From contig JBBAAR010000010.1 in the NCBI GenBank assembly GCA_041658185.1, positions 1 through 64,000 on the forward strand: a DNA stretch of 64,000 nt. The letters run 5' to 3'. Under the pieces are notes generated by a model. It was not told the DNA's origin. It saw nothing but the letters and a program-made list of their open reading frames with translations, and ran no database searches. Made by a program: the position numbers and the translations under genes. Each line of letters opens with the position of its first letter. Positions within the stretch are counted from its first letter, which is position 1. The stretch is from UBA8919 sp041658185. Its GTDB lineage: Bacteria; Elusimicrobiota; UBA8919. Below, piece after piece: positions 41,014-50,395 of the stretch.

Positions 41014-42810
41014 TCATTCCCTCATTTTTTTCAACATATAGATAGCCGATGAGTTTTTCGGGTCAAGTTCAAGTACTTTCTCAAATTCCTCTGAACTCTC
41101 TTTTAATTTTCCCTCGTAATAATAAGCAATGCCGAGATTTAAGCGGGCATCAATTAAAGAAGGATTTATACTTATGGCTTTGATATAATTTTCTTTTGCC
41201 TTTTTTCTGTCACCGAGCGTAAAATAGATATTTCCCAGATTATTAAATGCCCCGCCGTTCTCAACTTTCGGGTCAAGAAGCGCCGCTTTTGTAAAATTTG
41301 CTATGGCGAGGTCGGCGGAGGCCTTGTTAACTTTGATTTCGTTAGCAAAAAGATAACCCAACTTGAAATACAGGCGGGCGTCGGAAGGATTTGCGGCGAG
41401 CATTTTTACAATTTCTTTTTTTTGGTCGGCGGAATTAATAATTCTTTTATCCAGAAAATCTTTGCTTTCAAAAACAATCTTCCAACTCCTATATTGTTTT
41501 ATAACCATTCTATATTCTAAAAAAATAACTGCCGAAAGAAGAACAATTATAATAAATATTTTTTCGGATTTTCGTAATTTTATCTCTTTCGTTTTTACCG
41601 TTGAATGAGACGAAAGTATTCCGAATACGGAAAAAAGATAAAATGAGGAAATTGTAAAACGCATATCAACCGAAAAAAAATTCTGGACCAGAAGTCCGAT
41701 TGCCGACGAAAATAATGCGGTATAAATCAAAAACTCTTCTTTATCATGAAGCCGTTTGTAAAATTGATAGGCGTTGTGAAATACGGAAAAAAGTATCCAC
41801 AGAAAAATCCCGAAACCGACGACTCCCAACTCGGCAAGAATCTGCACAAACTCCGAGTGGGCGTCATTGACGATATTTTGCGACTGAGGCCAGATTTTTT
41901 TAAGTTCATCCGACGCATAATCCGGAAAACTTATATGAAAACTGCCTAAGCCCACTCCCAGAACCGGTTTATCAAAAAGCATTCTTAGGGAGTCACGCCA
42001 AATTACAAGATGCCCTTGTTGTCGCATCCAGACATTTTTCGTTTTTAAAGTGAACAAAAATCCAAAAATTATCAAAATAAAAATTAGAATTAATTTTTTT
42101 TTGGCTTTTGAATTCAATGACAAAAAAATAGAAACTATAGTTGAAACGATAAACGCAATCCATCCCGCGCGAGTTTTACTAAAATACAGCGCAATAAGAT
42201 ATGAAATTAAAATGAAAAACCATAGAACCTTGTATGACGGCTCTCTTTCACGCATCAACTTAAAAACTGCAAGCGGGATAGTGGCAACAAGAAATGCGGC
42301 AAAAAATATGGGATTTCCGAAAGTGGAAAAAATTCTGTTAACCTGCGGCGTTCTTACAATCCAGAACCCTCCGTAATGGGTCATAATTCCGTATATTGCC
42401 GCAAGGAATCCGCCGATAACCCAAAAAATTATAGCGGTGTTTCTGTTTTGTTTATTATCGTATAGATTGGAAAAAAGAAAAAAACTTGCCGACGAAACAA
42501 TCACTCTGTAAAGCTCCAATTCCGCCACATGTTTGTTTTTAGATACCAGATACATAAAAACAACAAAAACAAACCAGACAAATACCGGTTTATTTAACTG
42601 AGAAATCTTAAGGTTGATTTTGTCATAAAATAATTTGTGAACCGTCCATAAAATAATAATTGAAAAAAGTCCGGTTTCTAAAAGCCATAGTTTCCATCTT
42701 GTAATTTTTTCATCCGGCACGAGCGGAATCAAAAAAAATAATATACCGGCAAGAATTACGATAATTGACGAAAATTTATTTTGTGCTGATATGAGATGCA
42801 TTTTTTCCAT
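41014..42810 (-). CDS. O-antigen ligase/polymerase-like protein with C-terminal TPRs
   Basis: 598 residues. About twelve helices carry the Wzy_C/O-antigen ligase features: TRAGWIAFIVSTIVSIFLSL, then GVGLGSFHISFPDY and AHSEFVQILAELGVVGFGIF with the conserved H. Residues about 470-590 contain four TPR units (NNLGNIYFTLGDRKKAKENY, ARLNLGIAYYYEGKLKESSE). TPR-tailed O-antigen ligase-like proteins can also glycosylate proteins, so this may act in LPS or pilin modification. It lies 6 nt after the regulator at 42817. Confidence 0.88.
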   Translation of the reverse strand: MEKMHLISAQNKFSSIIVILAGILFFLIPLVPDEKITRWKLWLLETGLFSIIILWTVHKLFYDKINLKISQLNKPVFVWFVFVVFMYLVSKNKHVAELELYRVIVSSASFFLFSNLYDNKQNRNTAIIFWVIGGFLAAIYGIMTHYGGFWIVRTPQVNRIFSTFGNPIFFAAFLVATIPLAVFKLMREREPSYKVLWFFILISYLIALYFSKTRAGWIAFIVSTIVSIFLSLNSKAKKKLILIFILIIFGFLFTLKTKNVWMRQQGHLVIWRDSLRMLFDKPVLGVGLGSFHISFPDYASDELKKIWPQSQNIVNDAHSEFVQILAELGVVGFGIFLWILFSVFHNAYQFYKRLHDKEEFLIYTALFSSAIGLLVQNFFSVDMRFTISSFYLFSVFGILSSHSTVKTKEIKLRKSEKIFIIIVLLSAVIFLEYRMVIKQYRSWKIVFESKDFLDKRIINSADQKKEIVKMLAANPSDARLYFKLGYLFANEIKVNKASADLAIANFTKAALLDPKVENGGAFNNLGNIYFTLGDRKKAKENYIKAISINPSLIDARLNLGIAYYYEGKLKESSEEFEKVLELDPKNSSAIYMLKKMRE

Positions 42811-42816
42811 AAAAAA

Positions 42817-43743
42817 TTAACTCTTTCTCCTGTCTTTGAAATAAGATGATTTCGGAATTTCTTTCGCAACCGCTTTTACTTCGGCGGCAAGTTCGGCAAG
42901 CTGGGCATAATGGATAAAATTGCGTATTTCATTAGAGACAATACCTATTGAGACGGACATCAACGGAAACGCCTGGACTTTTCCAAGACGGTCTTTTGAA
43001 ATAATATATCCGCGGGATCTGTCCTCACCCGAATAATATGCCGATATATTTTCGTCAAAAAGTTTAATAATATGCAGGCAGATATTTTCGGCGCATCCGG
43101 GAGTTGTCACAACTATAAAATCATCACCGCCGAGGTGACCGATCATATCCAAAACTGTTCCATGATTTTTTACCGCATCAATTGTGAAATTAGCCGTTTC
43201 CTTTATTATAATATCACCCTTTTCAAAACCATAATTATCGTTGAATGATTTGAAATTATCAAGGTCAATCCAAAGCACCGCAAATTTTTCTCCGGAGGAA
43301 ATTCTTTTTGTGATTTCTTTTTCAATTGAAACATTTCCGGGAAGTCCCGTCAGAGGATTTACGGCACGGGTTTCGTGATACCTGTTGAGAATTCCGTCAA
43401 CACGAGCGGCAAGTTCGTAAGGGTCAAAGGGCTTCGTTAGATAGTCGTCGGCGCCTAATTTAAGACCTGTAATTTTATCTTTAGTCTGTGATTGCGATGT
43501 AAGCATGATAATCGGAAGCAGACGGGTTGCCGGGATTTCCTTAAGTTTTTCACAGACCTCATAACCGTTCATTTTCGGCATCATAACGTCAAGAATAATC
43601 AAATCAGGTATTTCTTTTAATGCCGATTGATATGCATCCAGCCCGTTATTAAACGAACTGACGGTATGCCCTTCGTTTTCAAGAGTGATTTTTATCAGTT
43701 CGGATATTTCAAAATCGTCGTCAGCAATAATAATTTTCGCCAT
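42817..43743 (-). CDS. Response regulator with degenerate GGDEF output domain
   Basis: 308 residues. The receiver domain has the acidic pocket ADDD at 7-10, D52 in LIILDVMMP, T82 and K104. The output domain has the GGDEF-type start NPLTGLPGN at 129-137, DLDNFKSFNDNYGFEKGD and the signature GGDDF at 205-209, where the usual second acidic E is D. It may have lost or altered diguanylate cyclase activity. The histidine kinase gene at 45273 is in the same operon direction and could be the partner, though a LysM gene lies between. Confidence 0.9.
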   Translation of the reverse strand: MAKIIIADDDFEISELIKITLENEGHTVSSFNNGLDAYQSALKEIPDLIILDVMMPKMNGYEVCEKLKEIPATRLLPIIMLTSQSQTKDKITGLKLGADDYLTKPFDPYELAARVDGILNRYHETRAVNPLTGLPGNVSIEKEITKRISSGEKFAVLWIDLDNFKSFNDNYGFEKGDIIIKETANFTIDAVKNHGTVLDMIGHLGGDDFIVVTTPGCAENICLHIIKLFDENISAYYSGEDRSRGYIISKDRLGKVQAFPLMSVSIGIVSNEIRNFIHYAQLAELAAEVKAVAKEIPKSSYFKDRRKS

Positions 43744-43755
43744 TTTAGCATCACT

Positions 43756-43780
43756 GCAAAAGTGCAGAAGTTACTTTTGC
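43756..43780. other. Intergenic hairpin between the LysM gene and the GGDEF regulator
   Basis: GCAAAAGT and ACTTTTGC flank a 9-nt loop, a perfect 8-bp inverted repeat, 12 nt upstream of the regulator ATG on the minus strand. There is no T-run, so it is probably a translational or stability element. Confidence 0.55.
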
Positions 43781-43797
43781 TTTTCTGCTCTGCCTCT

Positions 43798-45282
43798 TTA
43801 TCCTCCGATTGTTACAATTGTTATACCGGCCAAAGCAGATATTGTTATAATTGAAACTATAATTCCGAGCGGCGTAGAAAAAAAACTTTTTTTCTTTTGT
43901 GTTATTCCTCCTTCCGTAGTCTGATAAACTTTTATAGAAACGGTTGATATATTGCCGGAAGGATCTTTTGAGTTAACCTTTATAACATTTTCGCCGGAAG
44001 TTAAAGAAATATCAGAAATGAATTTTCCGTCGGGATCAATAGTAACATAAGCACCGTTTATATCAACAAGTGATTTCGCTTCGGCAGTACCTTTTATTTT
44101 TATAGTTTTATCGGCAAACTTTGTGCCATCCACCGGCTCGTCAATTTTAAGGGCGGGAGGCGTTTTATCCACAAAAATTTCCTTTGATGATGAAATTATA
44201 CCCTCTGCGCCGGAAGAATCCAGATAGGCAACCCGCCAAAAATATCTACCTTCGGAAATGTTCACTTTTTTGATATCAAATTTCTCGTATATCGGCTTGA
44301 TTTCATCATACGCCATATCAACAAAATTTTTATCCTTCGCTATTTGAATGTGATAATGAGTTATGTCCAGCCACGACGATGACGAAGCGGATTTTGACAG
44401 TTGGCCGCCGATATTGATTTCGCTGATATCTTGCTTTACATCTTTTATTTGAGGACTAATTTGAGAACCGGTTTTTTGGTCAACAAGGTCGGCGGGAAAA
44501 TCTATATTGGGCGGAAGTTTTTTGGGTTCCATCGGCGGCAAATTTATTTTTACCTCAGTAGAAAAACCCTCCGGAACGGTTATCGTTTTATTTTTTGCGG
44601 TCACATCAACCGCACCTTTGTAGACGGCAACGACTGTTGACTGGTCTTCCTTGACCTTTGTCTTATAGTCGGCTATCGGAGTTTTTGGAGTAATTTTCGG
44701 CATAATAAAAGCCGTCGGAGTTCTTATCGGTATATTTGATGTTCTTATTTCGCCTGACAAAAGCCGCGTTTCTTCCGATTTTTCCTCCGGCTGAATTATA
44801 ACAAGTGATGAAGGACCTATTGTCATCAAATTGCCAGACGGTGATTTTATCCCCGTATATGAACTTTCAAGCGTCCTTATGCCGTCTTTGTTATAAAGTT
44901 TTGTATTTAATTTTGCATCGGTCCAATCCATTTCTGCATGGCGCCGCATTTTTACTTCACGGGTAACTGATATAATCGTTGAAGAACGCAGCTGTTCCCT
45001 TATAAGCAAAACCGGAATTTTTAGTTTCATTCCGGGCAGAACATTATTAGGGTCGGCGGATATGTTGTTAAACTTTAGAATCTCGGGCCAACGGGAAGGT
45101 TCTTTAAGATAGTAATTCGCAACACCCCATAGCGTATCGCCGGATTTCACCTCAATTTCCTGAAGTTGCTGCGCGGAATAGAGATAATTGAAAATTGAAA
45201 ATTGAAAATTGAAAATTAAAATTAAAAACAAACCATAATTCTTAATTTTTAATTGATAATTTTTAATTGCCGTTAAACGCAT
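43798..45282 (-). CDS. LysM and FecR domain protein with a C-terminal membrane anchor
   Basis: 494 residues. The signal peptide (NYGLFLILIFNFQFSIFNYL) is encoded by an AT-rich repeat shared with the barrel gene at 1949. The LysM domain is at about 40-95 (IEVKSGDTLWGVANYYLKEP, DPNNVLPGMKLKIP). The FecR-like domain is at about 110-270 (TYAGIKSPSG-like TGIKSPSGNLMTIGPSSLVI, LLSGEI, TVVAVYKGAVDVTAKNKTIT). Ig/FN3-like modules follow (YFWRVAYLDSSGAEGIIS, and a filamin-type GTKFADKTIKIKGTA). A C-terminal helix ends the protein (SFFSTPLGIIVSIITISALA). It is a cell-wall-binding envelope protein with unknown partner. Confidence 0.82.
   Translation of the reverse strand: MRLTAIKNYQLKIKNYGLFLILIFNFQFSIFNYLYSAQQLQEIEVKSGDTLWGVANYYLKEPSRWPEILKFNNISADPNNVLPGMKLKIPVLLIREQLRSSTIISVTREVKMRRHAEMDWTDAKLNTKLYNKDGIRTLESSYTGIKSPSGNLMTIGPSSLVIIQPEEKSEETRLLSGEIRTSNIPIRTPTAFIMPKITPKTPIADYKTKVKEDQSTVVAVYKGAVDVTAKNKTITVPEGFSTEVKINLPPMEPKKLPPNIDFPADLVDQKTGSQISPQIKDVKQDISEINIGGQLSKSASSSSWLDITHYHIQIAKDKNFVDMAYDEIKPIYEKFDIKKVNISEGRYFWRVAYLDSSGAEGIISSSKEIFVDKTPPALKIDEPVDGTKFADKTIKIKGTAEAKSLVDINGAYVTIDPDGKFISDISLTSGENVIKVNSKDPSGNISTVSIKVYQTTEGGITQKKKSFFSTPLGIIVSIITISALAGITIVTIGG
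45182..45272. repeat. AT-rich repeat encoding a signal peptide (copy 2)
   Basis: About four TTGAAAA units (45187-45212) are followed by AAACCATAATTCTTAATTTT and ATTGATAATTTTTAATTGC. The right part is nearly the same as at 1852-1940. It encodes KNYQLKIKNYGLF and the hydrophobic core of the LysM protein signal peptide. Confidence 0.75.
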
Positions 45283-47372
45283 ATTTCGCCCTTATCGTTT
45301 TTTTGCAGATTTTTAGGAATTGAAAAAATAAATTGTGAACCCTCGCCCAGTTTTGACTCAACCCAAATTTTGCCGAGATGCGCCTCAACAATATATTTTG
45401 TAATCGTAAGTCCAATGCCTGTTCCGCCGCGGGCTCTTCCTGTAACCTGCTGAAACTTATCAAAAATTCTATCAAGGTATTCCGACGGTATTCCTTCGCC
45501 GGTATCAATAACGGCAATCTGTATGTCTGTGTTTTTTTCTTTTGCAGAGATAGTAACTTTGCCTCCCGAGGATGTATATTTAATGGCGTTGCCGACCAGA
45601 TTTATCAAAACCCGTTCTATCAATCCCTCGTCGGCGGAAATTGTTATTGACGGCATATCATTGCAAGTAAGTTCAAGTTTTCCCTCAATGGCTTTTGACA
45701 TCATACTGCCGCAGACCCTCTCTGCCAAGTTTTTCATATCAAACCGGATAATAGATAATTCCATTTTTCCGACTTCCAGTTTTGCGACATCAAGTATGTC
45801 GTTTATCATCCCTAAAAGACGGTTTGATGATTTATTGACGATATCAAGAAAATGTTTTTGCTTTTCGTTAATCGGACCGACGGAACCGTCAAGAAGAAAT
45901 TTCAAAAAACCAAGCATAGAGGTTAACGGATTTCTTAAATCATGGGTTATGCCGTGAAAAAAATCTTCCTTCATTTTTTCCACTTCTTTAACTCCTGTTA
46001 TATCCCGCATAATAAAAATTATCCCGACGATTTTTCTTTTATCAGGGTCAGTAATAATCTGGGTTGAAACGGAGACAAAAAACGGCCTTGCCTGTGACAA
46101 ATCAATCTCTAAAACCATATCCTGCTTTTCATAAACCTGTTTCATCGCCGAAACCAGCATTTCATTTTTGACGATATAAAATAAAGGTTCTTTAGTATCG
46201 CGGGGGATCCCGAGTATTTCGGAAGCCCTGTTATTCATAAGAACAATTTTGTTATTCTCGTCGGTAAGAACCAGCCCGTCATTTATTGAATATACGATTG
46301 CCGAAAGTTTATCCGCCTGCATTTTTGAAAAGTTGGAAAGTTCTGTTATCATATTGTTGAAATTAACTGCCAAATCGCTCATCTCGTCCCTTGATTTAAT
46401 AACAACCTTTTTTGTAAAATCGCCGGCGGCAACATTTTTTGAGACATCTATTACTTTGAGAATTGGTTTTGAAAGCGAACCCGCAAGAATATAAGAAACC
46501 AAGATTGAAAGAAATAAAACCGCAAAAATTATAACCGTTGCGGTGTTTCTCATTTTATAAACGAATGAATACGCCTCCTTTTTTGTCTGCTGGAATATAA
46601 CGCTCCATCCGAGTTTTTTCGCGGGGGCAAAAGCACCTATCATTTCTATGCCGTTTTTTGAAACGAATTCCTGACTGCCGACCCCTGCACGCAAAATTGC
46701 TTCTTTTACAATCGGTTCCCCTGAAACATCCTCAAAATTTATTGCACGATTTTTAATATTATGAAAAATAATTCTTCCCGCTTTATCAACTATGTACATA
46801 GAACCTGTTTTTCCTATGCGGGTTTCATCAACAATTTCCGAAATGCTGATAAGTGAGACGCAGATTTTAAGAATATACTTATTGGCAAGCGGAAAATAAA
46901 AATCTATCAGAGGTTTTTCCTGCTCGTAATAAATCGGACTTATTACATATCTGTGAGACTTTTTTATTTCCAGAAAAAATAAATTTTTCAGATAATTTTT
47001 AGGAGCAGGAGGGGATTTTTCAAATTTCGGATTTGATGCCACCACCTCGTCGCCGGCGTTGTCAATTATGGAAGCCCTTACAAAATCATCGGAGGCAATA
47101 AGAATGTTCCTTAAAATTCCTATTTGTTCAAACGAAGACAAATATTCCTGACGCTGAGAAGCAATGACAAAACTCATCCGCCTGTCTATATCCGTAATTT
47201 TTTCGTCAATTCGGGAAGATAGTGATGTGGTTATGTTTATATGATGCTCCAACATAAGCGTCTGCAGTATTTCCCTATTTATGTTGATGGTAATAAAACC
47301 TATAACTGCCAGCGGTACAACGGAAATCAAAATAATAAAAATTAAAAATTTCGGGAAAAGTTTTATTTTCAT
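45273..47372 (-). CDS. Sensor histidine kinase with extracytoplasmic Cache-like domain
   Basis: About 699 residues from the ATG at 47372, with an AAGGA site 6 nt upstream (a TTG at 47393 is less likely). Domains in order: helix, Cache-type sensor (about 40-270) with GKTGSMYIVDKAGRIIFH, second helix, HAMP (KPILKVIDVSKNVAAGDFTK), PAS (DGLVLTDENNKIVLMNNRAS), HisKA with phospho-accepting histidine in GITHDLRNPLTSMLGFL, then HATPase_c (LVGNAIKYTSSGG, DTGEGIP, GGTGIGLTITK). It overlaps the LysM gene by about 10 nt. Its ligand is unknown. Confidence 0.94.
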   Translation of the reverse strand: MKIKLFPKFLIFIILISVVPLAVIGFITININREILQTLMLEHHINITTSLSSRIDEKITDIDRRMSFVIASQRQEYLSSFEQIGILRNILIASDDFVRASIIDNAGDEVVASNPKFEKSPPAPKNYLKNLFFLEIKKSHRYVISPIYYEQEKPLIDFYFPLANKYILKICVSLISISEIVDETRIGKTGSMYIVDKAGRIIFHNIKNRAINFEDVSGEPIVKEAILRAGVGSQEFVSKNGIEMIGAFAPAKKLGWSVIFQQTKKEAYSFVYKMRNTATVIIFAVLFLSILVSYILAGSLSKPILKVIDVSKNVAAGDFTKKVVIKSRDEMSDLAVNFNNMITELSNFSKMQADKLSAIVYSINDGLVLTDENNKIVLMNNRASEILGIPRDTKEPLFYIVKNEMLVSAMKQVYEKQDMVLEIDLSQARPFFVSVSTQIITDPDKRKIVGIIFIMRDITGVKEVEKMKEDFFHGITHDLRNPLTSMLGFLKFLLDGSVGPINEKQKHFLDIVNKSSNRLLGMINDILDVAKLEVGKMELSIIRFDMKNLAERVCGSMMSKAIEGKLELTCNDMPSITISADEGLIERVLINLVGNAIKYTSSGGKVTISAKEKNTDIQIAVIDTGEGIPSEYLDRIFDKFQQVTGRARGGTGIGLTITKYIVEAHLGKIWVESKLGEGSQFIFSIPKNLQKNDKGEICV

Positions 47373-47382
47373 TTTAATCCTT

Positions 47383-48915
47383 TTATTGTTCAATATATGT
47401 CTTGTAAATCAAATTCCCTGAACGATTTATATCAAATAAAATTCCATCCGTCAAAGACGCTTTTTTTGTTACCGTCTCAAATTCGGTAAGCGTTGCGGTT
47501 TTTTTTCTGTTGATTGCTCTTATTACATCTCCGGCATAAAGCCCCAGTTCCGCCGATTTTGAACCGCTTTCTATGTCAATGATAACAACGCCCTGTTCAT
47601 CGGGCGTTACATTTAATTCTTCAGCCATATCTTTCGTGAACTGTTTTACTTTCATACCGAGCCACGATCTGGTTTTTTCGCTTTTTCCCGGTGATGTCTC
47701 CTCAACGGAGGCGACCTGTTCTTCCGTCCACTCGCCAAGCACAACAGAAATAACTTTTTTTGAATTATCCCGCCAAACGACAACGTCAATTTTTTTATTC
47801 GGAACGGCAGCAGCGACGATATCCTGAAGTTTTTCTGCGGACTCTATTTTTTGACCGCCAAATTCTAAAATTATATCGCCTCTTTTAATTCCGGCTTTAT
47901 CTGCCGAAAGCCCGCTTACCACATCCGTTACTACTACACCGTTTTTTTCTTTAAGTCCGGATTGTTTCGCAAAAACATCATCAACCTTTTCAATTTTTAC
48001 GCCGAGAAAACCTCTTTCCACTTTGCCCTTTGTTTTTAAAGGTTCCAAAATTTCTTTTGCGCGATTTATGGGTATCGCAAAACCGACGCCGACCGAACCG
48101 CCCGACTGGCTGAAAATTGCCGTATTAATGCCAATAACCTCACCGTGAATATTTAACAGGGGACCGCCGGAATTTCCTCTGTTGATTGGGGCGTCGGTTT
48201 GAATAAAATCCCTGTAGACGTTATCCCCTATCGCAATGTTTTGCCTTTTTGCCGAAATAACACCGACGTTCAGCGATTGTTCTAGACCGAACGGTGACCC
48301 TATTGCAACCGCCCAGTCGCCGACGCGGATTTTGTCGGAATCGCCGAGTTTTGCCACGACAAGTTTACCAGACGGTTTTATTTTTACAATGGCTAAATCA
48401 GTTTTTGCATCTTTGCCGATAATTTTTCCGGAATATTCTTTCTCATCGGCAAGTTTTACGGTGATTTTCTCCGCATCTTTTACGACATGATAATTTGTAA
48501 GTATGTAACCGTCCTTATCTATAATGACTCCGCTGCCGGCGCCCGCAATCTTCTTCTGATTGTAATATCTGTTTTTTGGGGTTTTCCCGCGAGGGATGCG
48601 GGGAGCTGGCTGGCCGAAGAAATCATCAAAAAAATCTTCAAAAGGGTCTGCAAAGAAAAAATTAAAAGGGACGGTATCTTTAAGAACCTGCTCGGTATAA
48701 ATTGACACTACAGCACCTTTCCCTTCGTCAAAAACATCCGCAAACGCTTCCTGTAAATTCAGGACCTCTTGCGAGACCGATGTTTTTACTCCATAATCCT
48801 TATCTGATTTTTTCTGCGATTTGCCGACAATAAATGCTAAAATAAAAAGTCCTGAAAGCATAACGACCAGACTGGTCAATAATAGATTTTTTCTTAAAGA
48901 GTTTGGATTCTCCAT
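47383..48915 (-). CDS. HtrA/Deg-family S1C serine protease with two PDZ domains
   Basis: 510 residues. An N-terminal helix (LLTSLVVMLSGLFILAFIVG) exports or anchors it in the periplasm. The catalytic triad is H143 in LTNYHVVKDA, D173 in KTDLAIVKI and S249 in NRGNSGGPLL. Two PDZ domains follow (about 300-395 and 410-500) with GFLGVKI and the second SWLGMKV carboxylate-binding loops. It degrades or refolds misfolded envelope proteins. A strong GGAGG site precedes the ATG. It is followed by the kinase gene in the same direction. Confidence 0.96.
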   Translation of the reverse strand: MENPNSLRKNLLLTSLVVMLSGLFILAFIVGKSQKKSDKDYGVKTSVSQEVLNLQEAFADVFDEGKGAVVSIYTEQVLKDTVPFNFFFADPFEDFFDDFFGQPAPRIPRGKTPKNRYYNQKKIAGAGSGVIIDKDGYILTNYHVVKDAEKITVKLADEKEYSGKIIGKDAKTDLAIVKIKPSGKLVVAKLGDSDKIRVGDWAVAIGSPFGLEQSLNVGVISAKRQNIAIGDNVYRDFIQTDAPINRGNSGGPLLNIHGEVIGINTAIFSQSGGSVGVGFAIPINRAKEILEPLKTKGKVERGFLGVKIEKVDDVFAKQSGLKEKNGVVVTDVVSGLSADKAGIKRGDIILEFGGQKIESAEKLQDIVAAAVPNKKIDVVVWRDNSKKVISVVLGEWTEEQVASVEETSPGKSEKTRSWLGMKVKQFTKDMAEELNVTPDEQGVVIIDIESGSKSAELGLYAGDVIRAINRKKTATLTEFETVTKKASLTDGILFDINRSGNLIYKTYIEQ

Positions 48916-48929
48916 AAAAACCTCCGCCT

Positions 48930-50258
48930 TTATTCCGATCTCAATGCAGGAACTTGAATAATGGTTTCACTCATCGGGACATCGTAACCTATAATATCAA
49001 AAATATCTCCCGACGGTAAAAAACCGGCAACAATATATCCCCACTTTTTCGGATTGCCCAAAATATATTTTTCCGGAATTTTCACTTCAATTAAATTATT
49101 ATCTAATAAATTATTGACCGTGAAAAGTCCTGCCCTGACGGGAGGTCCGGTTCTGCTATATCTGAAAAATTTTGCCGAGTTTGTTGAGACGGAAATAGCA
49201 TATTCCCATGCGGAAAGTGAGTCCGTAAAACCGTTGTGCCCGCCGATAAAGGAAGTGCTCCCTGCATTGTTTTTTTTGTTCAGGTCAATGTAAATATCAA
49301 TAACTTCATCGGATGCGGATGAAATAAAAATATCAAAAACAATTTCACCGGTTGATTTTTTTACTCCGAACGCCAATAAATTGCAGGAACTCAAAAAAAC
49401 ATCATCCGTATCATCGGCAAAATAAAGAATGTATTCGCCGGTGGTCGTATCAAAAAGCGGATTGCGATGCGGCGAAATTGAAAGCGGGACCGATAATGCC
49501 GGCGGCAATTCCTGACCTATTGCCCTGTAGACATTTGAAAGCCCGGCTCGAAACCACAGGTCATTTTCTTTTTTTTTATTTTCATCGGAAGAAATATAAT
49601 TCTCAAACCAGATAGGTTTTTCCAGATTGTAAAGTTCTTCTTTTGCGGCATCATATTTTTCAGCATCATAAGATATAGAATCTGTATATTCGGTCAATTT
49701 TAATTTTGCCTGTTTAATATAATCCCAAGCAAGATTTTGAACCGGTGAACCGGTCCATCGTGATAAATCCGCAGGTATGATATCGGTTTCATTCCGTAAA
49801 TCCTTCCGGACACCAAAAGATGTTACAAAAACAGAATAACCCGACTGTATCAAAATTTTAATAATATCCTCAGAAATAATGCCTAAATGCGGATAAAAAA
49901 CCGACGCTTCTTCTTCAAAAACTTCATAATAAACTTTCCTGCCATTTTCTATCTGTTCCCTGACATCCTCGTCAAGTTTAGCATTAAAAAGCACGGGCAG
50001 TATAACATCAGTATAGGTAGTTCCGGCAAATATGTATTTTTTTTCTGTATGAAGTTTTTTCACTGTGTCTTTGTTTTCATCAGATAAATTTTTAAGTAAC
50101 ATCGGCGGAATTACTAGAATATCCTGCGTTGATGTAGATACGCCTATCGTAAAAATGTTTTTCAACTCTTCCTCGTCCGTTAGATATACAACAGAACCGT
50201 AAGAAAAAGTTGATAAAAATACTAATGAAAAGAAAATAAATTTTTGTATATTTTTCAT
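48930..50258 (-). CDS. Secreted protein with a degenerate GH57-like part and glucodextranase-C-like domain
   Basis: 442 residues with a signal peptide (FIFFSLVFLSTFSYGSVV). Residues 35-250 contain motifs recalling GH57 glycosidases (KYIFAGTTYTDVILPVLFNA, then ASVFYPHLGIISEDIIKIL), but the usual catalytic residues cannot be identified and the region is short. Residues about 290-440 (FDTTTGEYILYFADDTDD, FDIFISSASDEVIDIYIDLN, WGYIVAGFLPSGDIFDIIGY) resemble the C-terminal binding module of glucodextranase. It may be a non-catalytic glycan-binding protein. It is preceded by the CBM48 protein gene with a repeat element between. Confidence 0.5.
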   Translation of the reverse strand: MKNIQKFIFFSLVFLSTFSYGSVVYLTDEEELKNIFTIGVSTSTQDILVIPPMLLKNLSDENKDTVKKLHTEKKYIFAGTTYTDVILPVLFNAKLDEDVREQIENGRKVYYEVFEEEASVFYPHLGIISEDIIKILIQSGYSVFVTSFGVRKDLRNETDIIPADLSRWTGSPVQNLAWDYIKQAKLKLTEYTDSISYDAEKYDAAKEELYNLEKPIWFENYISSDENKKKENDLWFRAGLSNVYRAIGQELPPALSVPLSISPHRNPLFDTTTGEYILYFADDTDDVFLSSCNLLAFGVKKSTGEIVFDIFISSASDEVIDIYIDLNKKNNAGSTSFIGGHNGFTDSLSAWEYAISVSTNSAKFFRYSRTGPPVRAGLFTVNNLLDNNLIEVKIPEKYILGNPKKWGYIVAGFLPSGDIFDIIGYDVPMSETIIQVPALRSE

Positions 50259-50270
50259 AAATCCATCTTA

Positions 50271-50390
50271 AGCGAGCAAGAAATTTATATCAACCCTCTT
50301 TGTCACCAGAGCGAAATCCGACAGGGCGGTCGGATGAGCAACCGAAGGGAGTCCCTTTAGTGGCTTTTCCGACAAATTTGCTTGCGAGCG
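50271..50390. repeat. MITE-like repeat, copy 3
   Basis: About 120 bp with terminal inverted repeats AGCGAGCAAGAAATTT and AAATTTGCTTGCGAGCG. Inside are a perfect hairpin ATCCGAC-AGGGCG-GTCGGAT and a GGGAGTCCCTTTAG palindrome of the small family (50335-50361). It fills the gap between the GH57-like and CBM48 genes. Confidence 0.8.
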
Positions 50391-50395
50391 ACTAT

